From Macrotis lagotis (Eukaryota > Chordata > Mammalia > Peramelemorphia > Peramelidae), in contig NC_133664.1 of assembly GCF_037893015.1 (NCBI RefSeq), positions 128,012,478 to 128,076,477 of the forward strand: 64,000 bases of DNA. The letters are read 5' to 3'. The notes below the pieces were generated by a model that had not been told where the DNA came from, made no database searches, and worked only from the letters and a program-made list of their open reading frames with translations. The position numbers and the translations under genes were made by a program. Shown piece after piece: positions 24,745 to 36,235 of this stretch; the first letter of the stretch is position 1, and every line of letters begins with the position of its first letter.

Positions 24745-26560
24745 CAGAATTGGTTGAGGTGAAATGGGGTAAAAACCTTTGGAAAAACTCTAGTAAAATC
24801 CCACATCTCTATCTTTATTAACCTAAAAAGAAAAAGGCTCCAAGGGAAATTTCTCTTTCAAAGGCTTTTTGCCACTCTTATTTTCTATATGAATACTCTT
24901 CCCCCATAATCTTTACCATAGTTTAAACTCTTCATTCATTGAGGGGGAAGAGATTTAGAGTTTGAAGAACCCTCAAAGATGATCTATTCCACATATTCTT
25001 GGTCTTTTTGTGTATCATTGATCCCTTTAGCAGCTGATAAAAACTGGGAACTCCTTCTCTGGATGACATTCTTAAATGCATAAAACAAAATACTTGGTAT
25101 TTCCAAAGAAATCAATTACATTGAAATACCATCACCAAAATGCTTTTTTACACAAATTAAGGGATCCTAGGTTAAAAATTCCTGCTCCTCATTTTGCAGA
25201 TGATGAAATTGAGGCTCAGAGAAAAGGAAATTGCCCAGTCCCAACAAGGACTGAAAGCCAGGTTTCTCTTTGAAATCATGCCCAGATTATCTAAATTCCT
25301 GTTAAATGCCTGCCTACAAATACTTTATATCCTAGGAGTGCTCACATTATGGAAAAAAAAAATAGATTTTGTACCTTAAATGACTGAAAATGATGCATAA
25401 AAAGGGAAATATTTAAAGTTCAGGGAACTTTATTTATTGATATTGTGTGAACCTAGCTTGATGTGGCTAGACTTTGAATGACTTCAGAGAAGGTTCCACA
25501 AAAGCCAAATGGCTGCAGAGAACATTTGGAACTGACCAAGTATTAGGTGCCCCCCAAGTCCAGGTGTTTTGGATTCCTCAAATTTGAATCCTTGTGCTTA
25601 CATCTCAATCAACTTTAATTTAAATGTTAAGGTTTACTGATAAACTTCTTAATGGATCTTGCTTAGGAACTACCTTCTCAACAAAGTAGCTTAACTGCTT
25701 CTTTGCCTGGTTGGTGTGCTGGTACTCTTTTCTGAAACCCTTTATAATTCTGAGATTCATAAGGGAATCTTTTTCTGGCTTTCTTCCTTTATCAAATGAC
25801 CAAATTTCTTTCTAAAACTATTTCAGATGTGGGGGTTTGTTCTCATGACCCACAATTAGATAGCTCTAGAGATAATAGCAATAGCCGTTTAAGACTTGCA
25901 AAGTATTTTACATCAATGGAGGAGAAATGAGGGGCTAAATGGTGCTCAAGTGGGCAAGACTAAGGAGTAGAATCAAACTTTCATTCCCCATAATAACACT
26001 TAGCAACAGTAGATCAGACAGTCTATGTGGAAATGCCAATCTTTCATCCCATATCCTGCTAATCTAGCAGATACAGGGTCCAATTTATCTCTTGAACTGG
26101 TGAAAACTCATCAGGGTAACATCTAGTTTCCAAGGTTTGGGATACAGGATAGGCATAATAGGGGGATGAACATGGCAAAGGCAACAAATGAAGACCTTAA
26201 ACTGATGCAGGCAAAAGATAAAGAGAATTGTGAATGTAGAAATTGAGTGGAAATGTAAATTGACTACCACCTACTCTTGAGATGCAAATTAGAAAAGATA
26301 TAGAGAATTATGATTGTAACAGAAACAAAATTTGCAATCTTAAAGGCTGTTAATCTTGTCAAGTTGGGTGGAGATCCCCAGTAAAATTTGTATACTGTTC
26401 TCTTTAGGCTTCCCCTTCTACCTAATTCTGGGCCCAATAAGGGAAAGGGAGTTCATCTTTTGCCCTCTGGATGAGAGGCAAGACATAAAAATCTGGGTTG
26501 GACTCCTGCTCAGTGCTGCAGTCTTCTCTAACCTGCTGGCCCAGCCAATGCTATTTGGCT
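24745..26560. other. No gene recognised
   Basis: A MIR-like trace lies at 24960-25280; otherwise unique-looking sequence. Confidence 0.45.
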
Positions 26561-26570
26561 ATTCTTTTAT

Positions 26571-26571
26571 A

Positions 26572-26605
<34 letters not shown>

Positions 26606-26606
26606 C
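26571..26606. repeat. (CT)n microsatellite
   Basis: CT run with one interruption, next to the HAL1 3' end. Confidence 0.93.
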
Positions 26607-26961
26607 CTATTCCTTCCTATGTGTTGTAGCTTCTTTTTTTAAATTTTTGTATAAGTGATCTTACGCATTACTAAAATATTCTTGTTTAAGAGTAAACATA
26701 ATACCCCCCCCCAAAAAAATATAGACCCTCATGAGAAATAAAGTAAAAGAAAGAGAAAAAAAATGTGTTTCAGTCTGTGTGCTGATACCATCAGCTCTGT
26801 CTCGGGTGGATCACATTCTTTATCATAAGTCCATCACAAAAATTACTTCCATATTTTTCCACTGTTGCTGTTGCTGATTGTAATTCCCTCCATCCATAAC
26901 TCCCCACTACCATATATTATATTTCTCTCTCCTTTCACTCTGTCCCTCTTCTAAAATGTGC

Positions 26962-27106
26962 TGTAGGGTAGCTGAGTGGCACAGCAGACTGATCACTGGC
27001 CCTGGGGCCAAGAGGTCCAGAGACCACATACCATCCCCCGAGACCCAGCAACTACCCAGCCCCATGGTCCCGGACAGGCCACTCAATCCCAGCCCCTTGC
27101 AAGAAG
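26962..27106 (+). mobile_element. Degraded SINE inside HAL1
   Basis: 'gggtagctgagtggcacagc' head, 'actggccctggggccaagag' middle and A-rich end; aaaatgtg occurs on both sides. Confidence 0.7.
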
Positions 27107-27264
27107 TAAAAAAGAAAATGTGTTATATCTGACTATTATCTACTATGATCTACCCTCTCTTCTATCATCCACATCCCCCCCTTCCCCCTTTCCTCCTTCT
27201 CTCCTTTTTCTAGATGTTTATACCCTATTGAGTGTATATTCTATTTCCTCTCTGAGCCATTTCT

Positions 27265-27420
27265 TTTATTTATTTATTTTTTTGTGCAAGGCAATGGGGT
27301 TAAGTGTCTTTCCCAAGGCCACACAGCTAGGTAATTATAAAATGTCTAAGGCTGGTTTTGAACCCAGGTCCTCCTGACTCCAGAGCTGGTGCTCCATCCA
27401 CTGTGCCACCTAGTTGCCCC
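27265..27420 (-). mobile_element. WSINE1-like SINE inside HAL1
   Basis: Antisense SINE flanked by tctgagccatttct (27251-27264) and tctgagtcatttct (27421-27434). Confidence 0.92.
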
Positions 27421-27505
27421 TCTGAGTCATTTCTGATGAGAGTGAAATTTCCCTCCTTCCCCCCCTCCTTCCCCCCTTGCAATAGCTCATTGCAAAAAAG
27501 AAATA

Positions 27506-27511
<6 letters not shown>

Positions 27512-27556
<45 letters not shown>
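27512..27556. repeat. (TA)n microsatellite
   Basis: TA run inside the HAL1 3' region. Confidence 0.95.
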
Positions 27557-27559
<3 letters not shown>

Positions 27560-28389
27560 GTATATATACACATCTTTTATATGAAATATCTTAACCTATT
27601 CTACCTCTCCTTTCTCTTACTCCCAGTACATTTCCCTTTTAGCCCTTATCTCTATTTTTACAATATATTATATCTTCAAATTCAGCTCTCTCCTGTGCTT
27701 CATCTATAAAAGCTCTTTCTACCTGCTCTATTAAATGAAAAGTTTCATATGAGTATTAACAGTATCATTTTTCTATGCAGGAATACATGCAGTTCATCAT
27801 CATTAAGTCCCTCATATTTTACCCTTCTCCCCCACTCTCTATGCTTCACCTGAGTCCTACATTTGAAGGTCAAACTTTCTGTTCAACTCTGGCCATTTCA
27901 ACAGGAACATTTGAAATTCCCCTGGTTCATTGAAAGTCCATCTTTTCCCCTTGAAGAAGATGTTCAGTTTTGCTGTGTAGTTGATTCTCTGTTGCATTTC
28001 AAGTTTTTTGCCTTCCAGAATATTATATTCCAAGTCCTATGAGCCCTTAATGTAGTTGCTGCTAAGTCCTGTGTAATCATGACTGCAGCTCCATATTTGA
28101 ATTGTGTCATTCTAGCTGCTTGTAATATTTTCTCTTTGACTTGGGACTTCTGGAACTTGGCTATAATATTCCTGGGGGTTGTTTTTTTTTGGGATCTCTT
28201 TCTGGGGGAGATTGGTAGAGTCTCTCAGTTTCTATTTTGCCCTCTACTTCTAGGATATCAGGGCAATTTTCCTGTAGGAATTCTTTAAAAATGAGGTCAA
28301 GGCTCTTTTCTTGATCATGACTTTCAGGTATCCCAATAATTTTTAAATTATCTTTTCTGAATCTGTTGTCCAGATCAGTTGTTATTTTT

Positions 28390-28555
28390 CTTTTTTTCTT
28401 TTCTTTTATTTTAGGTTTTTGCAAGGCAAATGGGGTTAAGTGGCTTGCCCAAGGTCACACAGCTAGGTAATTATTAGGTGTCTGAGACCGGATTTGAACC
28501 CAGGTACTCCTGACTCCAAGGCAGGTGCTTTATCCACTATGCTACCTAGCTGCCC
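28390..28555 (-). mobile_element. WSINE1-like SINE inside HAL1 ORF1
   Basis: Antisense SINE with T-rich tail; 'cagttgtt' flanks both sides. Confidence 0.9.
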
Positions 28556-28802
28556 CAGTTGTTTTTTTAATGAAATATTTCACATTTTCTTCTAATTTTT
28601 CATTCTTTTGGTGCTGAAGTATTGTATCTTGATTTCTCTGAAAGTCATCAGTTTTCTTTAGTTCCATTCTACATCTAAAGGATTTGTTTTCCTCAGAGAG
28701 CTTTCTTATCTCCTCTTCCATCTGCCAGTTCTGCTTTTTAAAGCATTCTTCTCCTCAATAACTTTTTAAACTGTTTTTATCCATTTGACCTAAATTCGTT
28801 TT

Positions 28803-28937
28803 GGGGGGGATTTTTTGCAAGGCAAATGGGGTTAAGTGGCTTGCCCAAGGCCACACAGCTAGGTAATTATTAAGTGTCTGAGACTAGATTTGAACCCAGG
28901 TACTCCTGACTCCAAGGCCGGTACTTTATCCACTGCC
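28803..28937 (-). mobile_element. WSINE1-like SINE inside HAL1 ORF1
   Basis: Antisense SINE flanked by cctaaattcgtttt (28789-28802) and cctaaattggtttt (28938-28951); its head is shortened. Confidence 0.92.
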
Positions 28938-30004
28938 CCTAAATTGGTTTTTAACATGTTATTTTCTTCAGCATTTTTTTGGATCTCCTTGACTAAGCTG
29001 CTGACTTCTTTTTCATGTTTTTCCTGTATCTCTCTCATTTCTTTTCTCAATTTTTCTTCTATCTCCTTTACTTGATTTTCAAAATCTTTTTTGAGCTCTA
29101 TCATAGCCTGAGCCCAACTTCCATTTTTTTGGAGTCTTTAGATGCAAGAGCTTGTACTTCCTCATATTCAGATTGAGTATTTTGATCCTTCTTGGGATTA
29201 TAGACAAAGTATTTCTCAATGATGTTCCTCTTTTTTCTCTGTTTACTCATTTCTGGTTTTGAGGTGCTTCCTGAGCTTTTGAATATTATTGGGACACCCC
29301 ACACACACACACACAAGGATCTCAGTGTGTGTGAAGCTCTGACTGCTGTCCTGGTCTGTGAATGACCACAAGCGTGCCCCTCTGCCACAGGGCTGAGGTG
29401 GGGAAGGCCTGTTTTATGGGAGGCCTAGACTGCTATCAGGATCTGCATGTGGTCAGAGCCCCAGAGTCCTGTTCCAGGTACAGAAGACAGACCTTGGAAT
29501 TCTCCCTCCCCTACCTTCATGGGCTGAGCACTCAGGGCTTAGTTGCCTGGAGCCTCCAGTTTGCCAGCTCCATGCCTGTTTCCATTTCCTGGATCTGGGC
29601 TGCCGAGGCTGCAATGAGGGCTTGTTTAGGGGCCTAGACTTCACACTCACTCTGGCAGAAGACCCCTCACTGATCCTCCAAGTTGTGCCTGATGCTCCCC
29701 GAGGTGCAAGTTAGGAAACTGCTTCTACCATGAGAGCCATGACTCCCAGGCACCCTGGGGATCTTTCTGGGAGACTGAAGTTTCTTTACTCTGGCAGGGA
29801 GCCACTCTAACCCCATGGAGAGGAATTTTTCCACTATTTTCCAGGTTACCTTGGTCTAGAGAATTGCCTCACTAGATCTTTCTGTGGGTTCTGTCTCTCA
29901 AAAATTTGGAGTCATAATTTTGAGATTTTTTGAAATATTATGGAGAGAACACCTAGGAGAGGCTCTTCTCCTGTCACCATCTTGCTCCACCCTGTTGTAG
30001 TTTC

Positions 30005-30990
30005 ATTTAATAATTTTTTGTTTTATTTCTACCCTTGCTTTCCTGAGTCTGAATAATGATTACTCATAGGCAGAACTGAACTCAAGTAGCCAGAGGCCAC
30101 AACACTAGTATTGAAAAAAAATGCCTTTTTAATTCATTCTGGTTGAAGTACAGGTTGAATTAGATGACATTTTAGATGCCCCTTCTAACTCAGATTCATT
30201 CATTATTCTGCTACCTGACATGTTTCAATAAAAGGCTGTGATCAGTCCAAAGTCACATGCTATATACTGCAATTCAAACACCAATAGGTGTTTTATCTGT
30301 CTCTAAAATAAGGAACATGCAGGCCAGGAACTCTCGAGAATTTTCCAGTGAGAAAACTTAAACTGACAAAAGTGACATCTTGTCACTGTTTCCTGACTTT
30401 CTTTATGTTATTAGTGAGAGCTGTAAACCTTGCAAATCAAGTGGAATTTTCTTTAAATGTCTGGAAAAAAAAGACTCCAGATTCCCAAATTCTCAACTGT
30501 TTTTTAGTCCATTTATAGACTCAAGATAATATTGGAGATGGAAGGGAACATAAAAAAGTGTTCTTATAATTTCTCTATTTTTAAAGACCAGAAAACTGAG
30601 GCCTGACTTGTTATTTCAAGCTCTCATAGCAGAGTTTCAACCCAATATCTCTGCCCTACTACAGCCAATCCAATTGGGATGTCCAGGGAGGACTAGCACT
30701 TCTAACCTGAGGATTTATTGAGCCCTTTTAGGGCTACTCATTCACCTTTGGTGTCTCAGCAGTGGCTCTAAGAATTTGTAACTTGTGTAGTGACCATACT
30801 CCAGTAAAACTGTCTGGGCAGAAAAGTTAAACCAGTGACCACCCTCCAGTAAGCCATCTTGGCAAGCAGTCCTGTAACCCATTGGTGAGTTAGAGGAATT
30901 TATACTCCAAACATATAAAGACTTCTCCCATTGGAATAGACATATGAGAATAATTTATTTCAATTAACATGAAGGCAGCTAAAGCAGTTA
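30005..30990. other. No gene recognised
   Basis: Contains a MIR-like remnant in antisense at about 30510-30660; nothing else recognised. Confidence 0.5.
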
Positions 30991-31009
30991 TTATAGATGC
31001 TTAGAGCTT

Positions 31010-31200
31010 GGTCAGACATTGATGATGCCAAGGTCATCAAAACATCCCAAGTCATTGACAGTCATCTTGATTTTTGTCTTGCCACTGGCCTTCAATGCCT
31101 CTGGAAGAGAGAGTGAGACCTCATTTAAATTCAATTCACACATCAGTCAGGACATCACATAGTGATGTCATTGATCTCCTTTAAAAATGAAAGACACTAA
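31010..31200 (+). repeat. SINE-like tail remnant
   Basis: 'aagtcattgacagtcatctt' through 'aaaatgaaagacac' resembles the longer SINE tail at 32450-32640. Confidence 0.45.
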
Positions 31201-31304
31201 CTACTTATCAGACAATTGGAATATAATTAATAAAGCCTCTACCCTCAAGGAGCTTACTTAAAAATTCATCCACCCCCATTAAAAAAACTATTAAGAAGAA
31301 CTTG

Positions 31305-31465
31305 GGGGGGGGCAGGTGCCGCGGCACAGTAGATAGAGTACCGACCTTAGAGTCAGGAGGGCCTTAATTCAAATCTGGCCTCAGACACTTAATAATTATC
31401 TAGCTGTGTGACCTTGGGCAAGTCGCTTAACCCCATTGCCCTGCAAACATCCACTCCCCCAAAAG
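31305..31465 (+). mobile_element. WSINE1-like SINE
   Basis: Full SINE with altered head and tail; aagaacttgg flanks both sides (about 31294 and 31467). Confidence 0.88.
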
Positions 31466-31893
31466 AAAGAACTTGGTAGTCCACCCTTCAGTCTTTTAAT
31501 CAGAGGGTAAAAGAAGTTGAGATAAACAGTATTATTTAAAGTTTGAACTAGTGATGATGAGATTAAAAATTATGTGTTTAATCTAGAAAGGCATCTTGTC
31601 CCTTGGAATTGAAATCAGACAAAGCAAGCAGATGTGAAGTGGCAGTGGAGTCCAGGTCTGCCCTCCACAAAGGAAAGTATTGGGAGGAATATGGATATAT
31701 CCCTAGATACCCATTACCCCTAGTGGAAAAATAATCCAAAGCACATATATTTCTGGAAATTAGTTCAGAGTATCATCCCACAGCAGAGATGGAAAGCTCA
31801 TGTATTCCTGACTTCACTTTCAAATAATTTTAAATATTTTCTCTAAAGGCTTCTAGCATCTGAAAAAGATTAATGATAGAAATTCACTGTCTC

Positions 31894-31910
31894 TGCTGCC
31901 CTCTGGTGGC
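31894..31910 (-). promoter_or_regulatory. CTCF-type binding motif
   Basis: Minus strand reads GCCACCAGAGGGCAGCA, which fits the CTCF core (CCACCAGRGGGCRS) throughout. It lies in non-repeat sequence about 10.7 kb past the HYAL4 stop. Motif match only; binding is inferred. Confidence 0.55.
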
Positions 31911-32329
31911 ATACCCCCATTCACAAACTAGCTTCTTATATTTATAGAAAATAAATCTAAAAATAAATAATTATTTTTATCTTGAGTGCAGGTGGGAACC
32001 CATCTGATCATCTCACAAGACCCTCACAAGACCAGAATCTATCTGGTCATATTACAAGACCCTCTTTTAATCATGAGCACAACCTCATTCCTTTATATGT
32101 AAATTCAATAGAAGTCAAATCTTATCATTTCTCTACAATTTCATTTCAACATTGATCTAAAAAGGACAATAGATAGCTTTTAGTTCAACTTATTTTATAA
32201 ATGAGAAACCTGAAATTCTCAGCAGTTAAATGATAGCTCAACGTGTGCTCTTTCTGTTTAATGCTGAGCCCAGTTCAATGTCCACATACAGTCTGAGATA
32301 TGTGTGCTTCTAGACCAGTTTAATGAGCT

Positions 32330-32640
32330 GCATCCAACCATACATTACATTGAAGTCAGGAGAACAGTTCAAATCCAGCCTCAGACATTTGACTCTTACT
32401 AGCTGTGTGACCTTTGGCATGTTATTTAACTCTGATTGCCTCACATCCAGGATCATTTCCAGTCATTCTGATTCATATCTGACCACTGAACCTAGATGAC
32501 TCTGGATGAGAAAGTGAGGCTGCTGACTCAGCACAGATTCCACACCCCCCCCCCCAATTCAAATCCAATTCATGTTCTTGTCATGGCATCATCATAGTCT
32601 TCTTCAAAAATGAAGGACAAACATTATATCCTGAACAATA
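32330..32640 (+). mobile_element. tRNA-type SINE with a 'gaaggacaaacatt' tail
   Basis: tRNA-like head ('ttcaaatccagcctcagac') followed by the 'ggatgagaaagtgaggctg' and 'cttcaaaaatgaaggacaaa' tail. The same tail occurs in antisense in the composite repeats at 11905 and 20755. Confidence 0.7.
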
Positions 32641-33890
32641 GTTTTTCTTCTGTGGATTAAGCCAAATTCTTTCAAATGATGGTGAATCGGATTGAGGAAA
32701 TTATACTATGTTTTGAGGCTTGAATTAATCCTGTGTCAGCATAAATATGTAGAGATGGGAGATGGAACATGGTCCTTGAATTAATTACAAGATCATTTGC
32801 AGGATTTACTATCTATAGGCAATCTCTCTCCCATATAGCCTCTGCATTAGACATCCTGACAGTGGCAAATATATTGAATATATGTCTGCCTGTTTTATAT
32901 CTTACTCAAAATTGACAAAGAATAATGGTTTGTTATCTACCTATACATGTCTCCAGAAATCTTGCATGATCTTAACATATGTCTGGAGAAAAATCTTTAA
33001 AGTTGAATTTTGCTTTCCTGATTCAAATAGTTTCTTACAGTCAATAAGCAAGAAAAATCTGCTGAAAGTCATTCTTTAATTTATTGGCAGTGTCAGTTAC
33101 TACATCATTTATTTCATGTTTTAATTTGTCACAATGAGTAAAATAACATTTTTGGTTGAGAAGGGTGATGAAAGGAATGATTATTTCTCTCTCTCATGAT
33201 AATGACAATTATTAATTTATTAAATTTGGGAATACCCCAGATATTTTTCCCTGTTTTATTTCCTGTCCAAGGACAGAGATGTTGGAACATTGGATTACCA
33301 ATCTTCTCATTCTGAGTAATGTTACGCTACCCAATTAGCTCAGATTTGGGTGGGGAATTTACAAGTTATCACTTCCATATGGGAGTGGGGAGGTTAGAAG
33401 CCTGGTGTCCCCCTCCCAGTTCTGGAAAATCTTCATAAAATTTTTGGCCTTTCCTTCATAGCAAAGAAGAAGTCTGAATTATTATGACTGATATATACTA
33501 TAATTACATATATAATTATTATATATATGATAGACAATTTAATTACATATATTTTAGGCATTTCTGAGCTTCTTAACTTTTTCTGCATTGTAATTTCTTT
33601 GAAAATAGAGAAAAGGTATTTTCTGCCATCTGTAACTCACAATGTCTAACTTGGAGTTCTACATACAGTAAATGACCAGGAAATGATTGCTAGTCAATTA
33701 ACTTTAACTTTCATTATGAGGCAAACTGTTGAGAAACTGCATGACAAATTCACATGAGCCTTGGGGAGATGAGAAAACCCTTTAGGCAAAGAGTTCCTCA
33801 GTCTGAGAGGTCACAGGTCTGGAAAGTATGACTCTATCTAATGATGATCCATTAGGGGAGCAAATGTGTGTGTGGTCTGATAGAAAGGGC
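32641..33890. other. No gene recognised
   Basis: Unique-looking AT-rich sequence with a short old-repeat fragment at 32736-32790 that also occurs at 34319-34372. Confidence 0.45.
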
Positions 33891-33899
33891 TCTAGCTCT

Positions 33900-34460
33900 T
33901 GGATCAATCAATCAATTAAAAATTACTAGTTGTTCATTTATAATGTTCTAGGCTCTGTACTAAGTATTTAGGATATAAAGAAAAAAGTTAAATGGTGTTT
34001 CTTAAGGAGCTCACATTCTAACAGTGGAGCTAAAATGGATGTATACATTTATACATGCATGTGCATATATAACACATACAACATACATGTTTATATGTGA
34101 CTGCATGTATCACATATACACATGTGTATATTCTTATACAAATACATATGCACACACAAAATATATATACAAACTTAATTTGGGAAAGGAAGGGCCTGAC
34201 AGCTAAGGAAATCAGAAAAACTCCTCATAGAAAGTGATACTTAAACTGATTCTTTAAAGAAACCCCAAATTCCAAAAGGTAAAGATGAGGAGGGAATACA
34301 TTTTAGGCAAGGTGGAGAGTCAGCATAAATATGCAGAGATGGGAGATGGAGCAGCATGGTCCTTGAATTAAAAATTAGAATTAAAACATGAACTGATGTG
34401 GCTTAGCTATAGATTCTCACAGTGAATAGGAGACAGAAACAGTCACAAAGATAGATAAGT
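33900..34460 (+). repeat. Old interspersed repeat, family not assigned
   Basis: Same family as 22372-22985 ('aaggagctcacattctaaca', 'agagatgggagatggag'), with an ACATAC-rich simple stretch at 34040-34160. Confidence 0.5.
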
Positions 34461-34829
34461 CATGAATTGTAGCCTCCATTATAACAAAGAAACTCTACCT
34501 ACTTCCTTATACAGATTTAATTAATTTACTCATGATTTTATCTATTTAAAAAGTACAGAAGAAGGGAGATGCTGCTTGGTTTCTTTGGAAAAGACTCCAA
34601 ATCATTTGCACCTTAGTATTAAACAGTTCTATAGTTAACTACTATTGCCACCTAGGAGAACCAGTCTGTAATTATAGAAAGGGTTAGTGTTCTTGGAATG
34701 ACTACTCATATACCAAAACAGATGAGAAATTGAATAACAAACAGAGCTTAGTTGATATATGTATGTATCCTTGAAAAGTGAGTTATGTATGTTTACTACC
34801 AATGGGTTATATATTATCAATAAATCAAT

Positions 34830-34935
34830 AGGAATAGATCTAGTAATAACATGCATTTATAAAATGCTTTAATATAAGCAAAACTCTCAATATAAATTTT
34901 TGTATTTGATCCTCACAACAACACTTTGAGGTTGA

Positions 34936-34972
<37 letters not shown>

Positions 34973-35115
34973 CCCTTTTTATAGATGAGACAACTAAGGC
35001 TAAGAAATTTGTCCAGGATCACAAAACTAGTACATGTGTGAAGCAGGATTTGAACTTAAGGTCTTTCTGATTCCCATGTTCAACATTCTGTCCACTGTGC
35101 CACTTACACTGCCTA
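34830..35115 (-). repeat. MIR/THER-type SINE with an internal (ATT)n tract
   Basis: Antisense MIR text on both sides ('tttatagatgagacaactaa', 'gcaggatttgaacttaagg'); the ATT run is at 34936-34971. Confidence 0.75.
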
Positions 35116-35689
35116 AATTTAAGAACTGTTACTATTCCTAGGGCCTAGAATAACTTAGAGGCATATATTTTGAAATATATCTGTGGAATGTATTATTGAC
35201 CTTACTAGTTCTATACCCTATCCTTCTCTTAAGGCAGTCTTAGGTGGCACTATTTTTTTTTTGCTACTATCACATTATTGACTTATTAAATGGAAATATA
35301 TACATTTTCCCAGAATGCCCTTATATTTCAAGCTAGAAAAGTATTCTATTTGTGATTCTATAATTAACTAGCTATGGTGTCACTAAATAGCTCCTTGGTC
35401 ATGAGTTTCTTCAAGTAAAAGGGCATAATAAAACCACTCTAATTATTACACAAGATAGTTGTGAGGTTAGAAAAATAATAGATCCAAGTGTTTCAAAAGT
35501 AATACATGAAAAAAATGTCAGCACAAAAATTATGGAATCTGAGAGTGGCAAGGGCCCAAACAAGGACATCATGCATGAATTCTGACCCCTACTCTATAAA
35601 GAAATCTCTACATATCAACAAGTATTTATTCAGTATTTATGTTCTTTTCAGGGAAAGGAAATCACAATTTTTGAAGAGTTTGAGCTGTT

Positions 35690-36235
35690 AAGGAAGCTTT
35701 ATCTTATATTAAACCTAAATTTTCCTCTTTGCAATTCCTACTCATTATTTAAAGTTTTGCCCTTTGAAACCCAGTCAAACAAGTCAAGTCCCATGAACTA
35801 GCAAGTTTTCCCTGACTATTCATTTCTCCAAGTAAACCTCTCCAATTCCCTTGATTGAATTCTCATGGCATGAACTCAGTCAAGCACCTTCACTATTTTG
35901 GGTACTCTCCTATGAACACTTCCAGTTTACCTGTATCATTGCAAAAATATAGTACCCCATACTGGATAAAATGTTCCAGATATGGTCTGACCTAGTCCTA
36001 TATATACTATCCTTCTCTTAAGGCAGTTTCAGATTGCATTAATTTTCTTTTACTACTATCACATTGTTGACTTATTAAGCATACCATCTCTTTTTCAGAT
36101 CTTTTAAGTTGCATTTCTAACCATGCTTCCAAATTTTATTCAATTTACCATACTAGAACTAGCTGAAAGAAGTTTTCAGAGTACATAACTGACTCCATTT
36201 TGTCCTGTATTTGCTATTTTTCCTTTTTAATTTAG
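35690..36235 (-). mobile_element. CR1/L3-type LINE remnant
   Basis: Antisense blocks in the known CR1/L3 order: 'ttctcatggcatgaactc', 'cttcactattttgggtac', 'ccagatatggtctgacct', 'tatcacattgttgactta'. A detached ~80 bp duplicate of the last block lies at 35212-35292. Confidence 0.7.

Larger units (their letters stand above)
26634..29992 (-). mobile_element. HAL1-like half-LINE with both ends, carrying nested SINEs
   Basis: On the minus strand it starts with a GC-richer 5' UTR (...gcaagatggtgacaggag, 29990-29960), runs into an L1-type ORF1 and then into ~1.2 kb of non-coding 3' sequence with an A tail at 26650-26634. ORF1 begins MSKQRKKRN near 29251, has a coiled-coil segment (IELKKDFENQVKEIEEKLRKE) and an RRM-like segment (LKIIGIPESHDQEKSLDLIF). 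There is no ORF2, as in HAL1 elements. Near-identical 12 bp duplications, tgttgtagcttc at 26622-26633 and tgttgtagtttc at 29993-30004, show a single complete insertion. ORF1 is broken by stops, shifts and two SINEs. Confidence 0.85.

Noticed and set aside
28161-29388. Coiled-coil and RRM-like frames as a host gene
   Set aside because: They are ORF1 pieces of the HAL1 element.
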